From positions 186,001 through 250,000 of the forward strand of contig VZRR01012414.1 of the NCBI GenBank assembly GCA_013398015.1: a DNA stretch of 64,000 nt. Direction: 5' to 3'. The position numbers were made by a program, and so were the translations under genes. Positions within the stretch are counted from its first letter, which is position 1; the number at the start of each line of letters is the position of its first letter. Positions 61,083-64,000 of the stretch are shown one piece after another. This stretch comes from Oreocharis arfaki (taxonomy: Eukaryota; Chordata; Aves; Passeriformes; Paramythiidae). Below the pieces are notes generated by a model. It searched no databases, was not told the origin of the DNA, and saw only the letters and a list, made by a program, of their open reading frames with translations.

Positions 61083-61750
61083 GACACAGGGAAAATATCT
61101 TACTGTCTGATTTTTTAGCTTCAATGAAATGGACAGTCAGCCATAAATAAGAGAGTGCAGCATAGAAAGTGTTGAGGCTGATTCAAAACTTCAAGGTTTC
61201 TGTTCTGAAACATTTTTCATTTCCTAAAAATATATTCAACTTTTTAAAGGGATATTGTTATTGAAATTTCATTAAAAATCACACTTGAAACACAGTTTCA
61301 AAGGAAACAAATGAATAAACATTTTAAAAGAAAGCTTAGGAAGGGAAAAAAATGGCAAATTATTTAAGTGTTAATAATACTTAGATTAAATGTCTGAACT
61401 TAAAGGAAAGACTTCAATAACACCACCAGTATGTGGCCAACAGTCATCTTCCAAAAATACCAGGTTTTTATGAAGCATTTTTGTGTGTTTTGGTCAGCTG
61501 CAGATTAATTTCCTTTTTACTAAATTTTTTTTCAGCACAATGAAAGAAGAAAAATCACATTTTAAAGGTGCTCAAGCCTCTGAGTTAAGGGTGTAGTTTT
61601 AACTTCTTGGCTTTTAGTAAATCTCCACACAACCAGAGACCTTTTATTAATACAGTCCATGGAGGTAAAAAGTGTTGTGTGCACATGCAAGAAAAAACTT
61701 TTACTGGAGGGCCAGGTTTCCCTGAAGAGTTTTATCCTATTTTAGAAAAG

Positions 61751-61764
61751 AAAAAAAAAAAAAA
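61751..61764 (+). repeat. A14 run
   Basis: Fourteen A directly after TTAGAAAAG. Simple homopolymer; no retrogene body is visible upstream. Confidence 0.9.
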
Positions 61765-62574
61765 TCCCATGCTAGGCTGTATATATGACACATGGTAACA
61801 TGCAGTAGCAATTAAGTACTGTCCCTCACACTCCTCTGTCCTGTGGGGCACCCACCTGCTGCCACAGGGCACCTCTGAGCATCATCTTTGCTCTGGGTAG
61901 CTGAGGTGGGCATGCACAACATGCCCCCTGAGTACCTTCGGCGTTCAGCTCACAGATGGAGATTTTCTTGTATGCTGACTTTTGCAGTGAGATCAGATTA
62001 GTCAGTTTAACTTTATGCCAGCTGGTTTTGACAGGTTCATTTGTTACGTTGTATTTTATTATTTATGGCTGCACTGCAATAAAGCCCATCCATGCCTCAT
62101 ATCGCTGCCTTTAGAAGATCATCTACGATTAACATTACTGAGAGCACCCAGAGGGTTGAATGGAGGCTTTTTGGAAAAGTTAATCTCAACAGATCTCACA
62201 AGTGGTTTTCCCTGCTTTTTCCTCGTCTCTCCCTGGAGGGATGTCTCTACGTCTCTCCTGCTCTGGTGGAGGTAGTAGCAATGCATACATGAGGAGGTGG
62301 TGATGATGGGCTGAGGGTTGTCACCTTTCCTCTTCCACTGAGGAATGCTGTTCTCCAGTGTAGGGCATGCATAGGCCTGGAATAGCTGCAAAGGGTTGTG
62401 TGCAATCTGTTTTTCTCCTGCAGATCTGAGATCCACAGCGTGACAAACCTGGCTATGTCATACATGGCAGGTTCAGGGCACTAATAAGCACTTTTCTTAG
62501 CTGTTGCTGTGAGACAAGTCTCTGCTCTGTGAATCTTTTGGAAGATATTTACTGCTTGAATAGAAAAAAAAAGG

Positions 62575-62800
62575 AGCAAATGTTGGACAGATGGAATTAA
62601 TTAAAGACTTCATTTTACCAAGTAAAATTTCGTATTTCCCTCCACATAGGGTTGCATGATGACTAATCTAAACATTATCACACGGCATGCTGTCATCTTT
62701 CATAAATAATAAAAGGATTGCTGTAATCCTGCATAAATCCAGCTTTGGATGTTGAGAAATATTATGCAAGTGTCCGACATGAAAGAATCATGTTTCTTAT
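62575..62800. other. Possible conserved non-coding element (TAAT-rich)
   Basis: Non-repetitive sequence with motif-dense words: GGAATTAATTAAAGAC, TTGCATGATGACTAATC, CATAAATAATAAAAGG, and CTGTAATCCTGCATAAATCC. No coding frame. Possible enhancer; no conservation data available. Confidence 0.15.
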
Positions 62801-64000
62801 TCCACCACTCTGGCCAAATATCATGTTGTCTTTACTGGAAAACTGTGTTCATCAAACAAGTTTAAAGCTGAGAGTGGGAGAGGGTGGGACATTGCATTCT
62901 TGAGAAATGACATTATAAACAATACGGTACTGCTTTGTGCTGTCAGTAAATTGGGGATATTCTAGAGCAAACAGGGAGAGCACACCATAGTGTGCTTGGG
63001 CTCCAGCTTCGCTTTTTTCTTCAAACTCACAGACTACAGAAGACTATGTGCTCTCACTGGGGCTTCCCACTCCCTTCTTCACCTCCCTTCTGCTTCACGC
63101 TTTTTGAGCTTAAAGCTCTGGATCAAGAGATATGAACCTCTCTTCTTCAATGTTTTAACCCATAACCAAAAACTAGAAAGGTGGGGAGGGGAGTGGAATA
63201 GGAAAGACAATCCAGCATGGCTTTGCTTTTATTTCTATACAAAAACATAGATATTGTAGAGGAAGGACAGGACTAAAGGAGAGGACAAGAAGTTGATTTT
63301 GAGAGGCTGTGCCATACAAGTGTTGAGGTATAAGCATTTTTTCTGCCTGTTAGTGGCTTTCTGTGGGCTACAGGTCCTCAAATCATAAGCATTGAAGAAG
63401 TATTTTAAAGGTGCCATTTTTAATCCATGACATGTCTTTCTTTACATAGTGTTTTATGCATAGGGCATGAGTAGACTTCTCTTCTTCAGAAAAAGATCAG
63501 GACTTTTCAATTTAATTGATATAACAGACAATATTGTATTGTGTGTTTACTGTTCACTACGTAAAATGAACTTTCGCTCTGCTGTCTTGGAGGCCTGCAG
63601 TACCAGCCAATGGTGCACTGTGCATGCTTTGGGAGTTTTGAGGAATACATCAGTCTCACGTGGACATGCTGCTGATGTGTGCTCTCATACACAGGAAATG
63701 GGTGGAAGCAGTTTAGCTGAAAGATGCTGATGGCCTTCTTTATCAAAGGAAACAAGAGGCAAAACAGCAAGTGCTTTATTAATTTCTTACATGTGCTTCT
63801 TGTGATAATAATTTCTTATACGGATTTCTATGTCTCCCTGAAAAGTGTCATGTTTTCTGAAATCCTGGAAATTATCAGGATATAACAACAGTAAAAAGAA
63901 GAGGTTTTTTAGAAGTTGAAATCCCTTCCTTGTGAGAGCATTTTCTGAATGGTCTAGCAAGCTGTCGAAGCTCGCAACTGAAAAAAGTGTGACTTGGCCG

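Larger units (their letters stand above)
60261..64000. other. AT-rich non-coding DNA, no gene seen
   Basis: No credible gene. Contents are an ATAA-type simple repeat (60771-60786), alternating TA/TG sequence (61030-61082), an A14 run (61751-61764), an acceptor-like CTGTTTTTCTCCTGCAG near 62407-62423 without a matching open exon, and a TAAT-rich stretch at 62575-62800. Confidence 0.65.

Noticed and set aside
1..64000. CRISPR arrays, prokaryotic operons, rRNA genes, intact LTR retrovirus or phage
   Set aside because: There are no regularly spaced repeats, no dense same-strand gene packing, no rRNA-like blocks, and I could not see paired long terminal repeats or retroviral gene remnants.

Overview
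The window looks like avian nuclear DNA. It is moderately AT-rich vertebrate sequence with no prokaryote-like gene packing. The only interspersed repeats I can recognise are five CR1-type LINE copies that carry the sauropsid 3' end, an (ATTCTRTG)n octamer tail. I see no L1, Alu or other mammalian-type SINE. A bird fits best, and a turtle or crocodilian cannot be excluded from sequence alone. The window also contains an 11-base N gap inside a poly-G run at about 25.7 kb.

I found no complete protein-coding gene. Every long uninterrupted frame is either a relic of CR1 reverse transcriptase (21.4-22.2 kb, minus strand), a by-product of a GC-rich or low-complexity stretch, or unsupported. A handful of short open segments sit between good-looking splice signals, at 6731-6903, 15402-15637, 23396-23514, 36187-36340 and 47627-47705 on the plus strand and 20239-20487 on the minus strand. 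I recognise none of them as a known protein. In 64 kb of vertebrate DNA, chance acceptor/open-frame/donor combinations are expected, so these are leads and not gene calls. The first two are the best by codon appearance, and they are phase-compatible with each other.

Layout: 1-18 kb is non-coding DNA with one CR1 tail at 2.7 kb, a (TG)n microsatellite at 15.1 kb, a perfect 20-bp palindrome at 13.1 kb and two exon-like segments. From 18.4 to 25 kb there are three minus-strand CR1 copies; the 1.2-kb one at 21.2-22.4 kb keeps recognisable reverse-transcriptase motifs but is clearly dead. From 25 to 45 kb the DNA is largely featureless, apart from the assembly gap, purine-rich tracts, a TATA-like plus perfect CRE pair at 35.5 kb, and AT-rich stretches that could be conserved non-coding elements. 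At 45.5-46.1 kb lies an internally deleted minus-strand CR1. From 46 to 59 kb there are simple repeats, low-complexity tracts and a second perfect CRE at 58.0 kb. The sequence at 59.28-60.26 kb is the only CpG-rich stretch of any size and is the best candidate for a promoter or other regulatory island. 60.3-64 kb is AT-rich non-coding DNA.

Overall this reads as an intergenic region or a large intron. Four of the five CR1 copies lie on the minus strand, which is weakly consistent with an intron of a plus-strand transcript. I found no convincing sign of a new multi-gene system.
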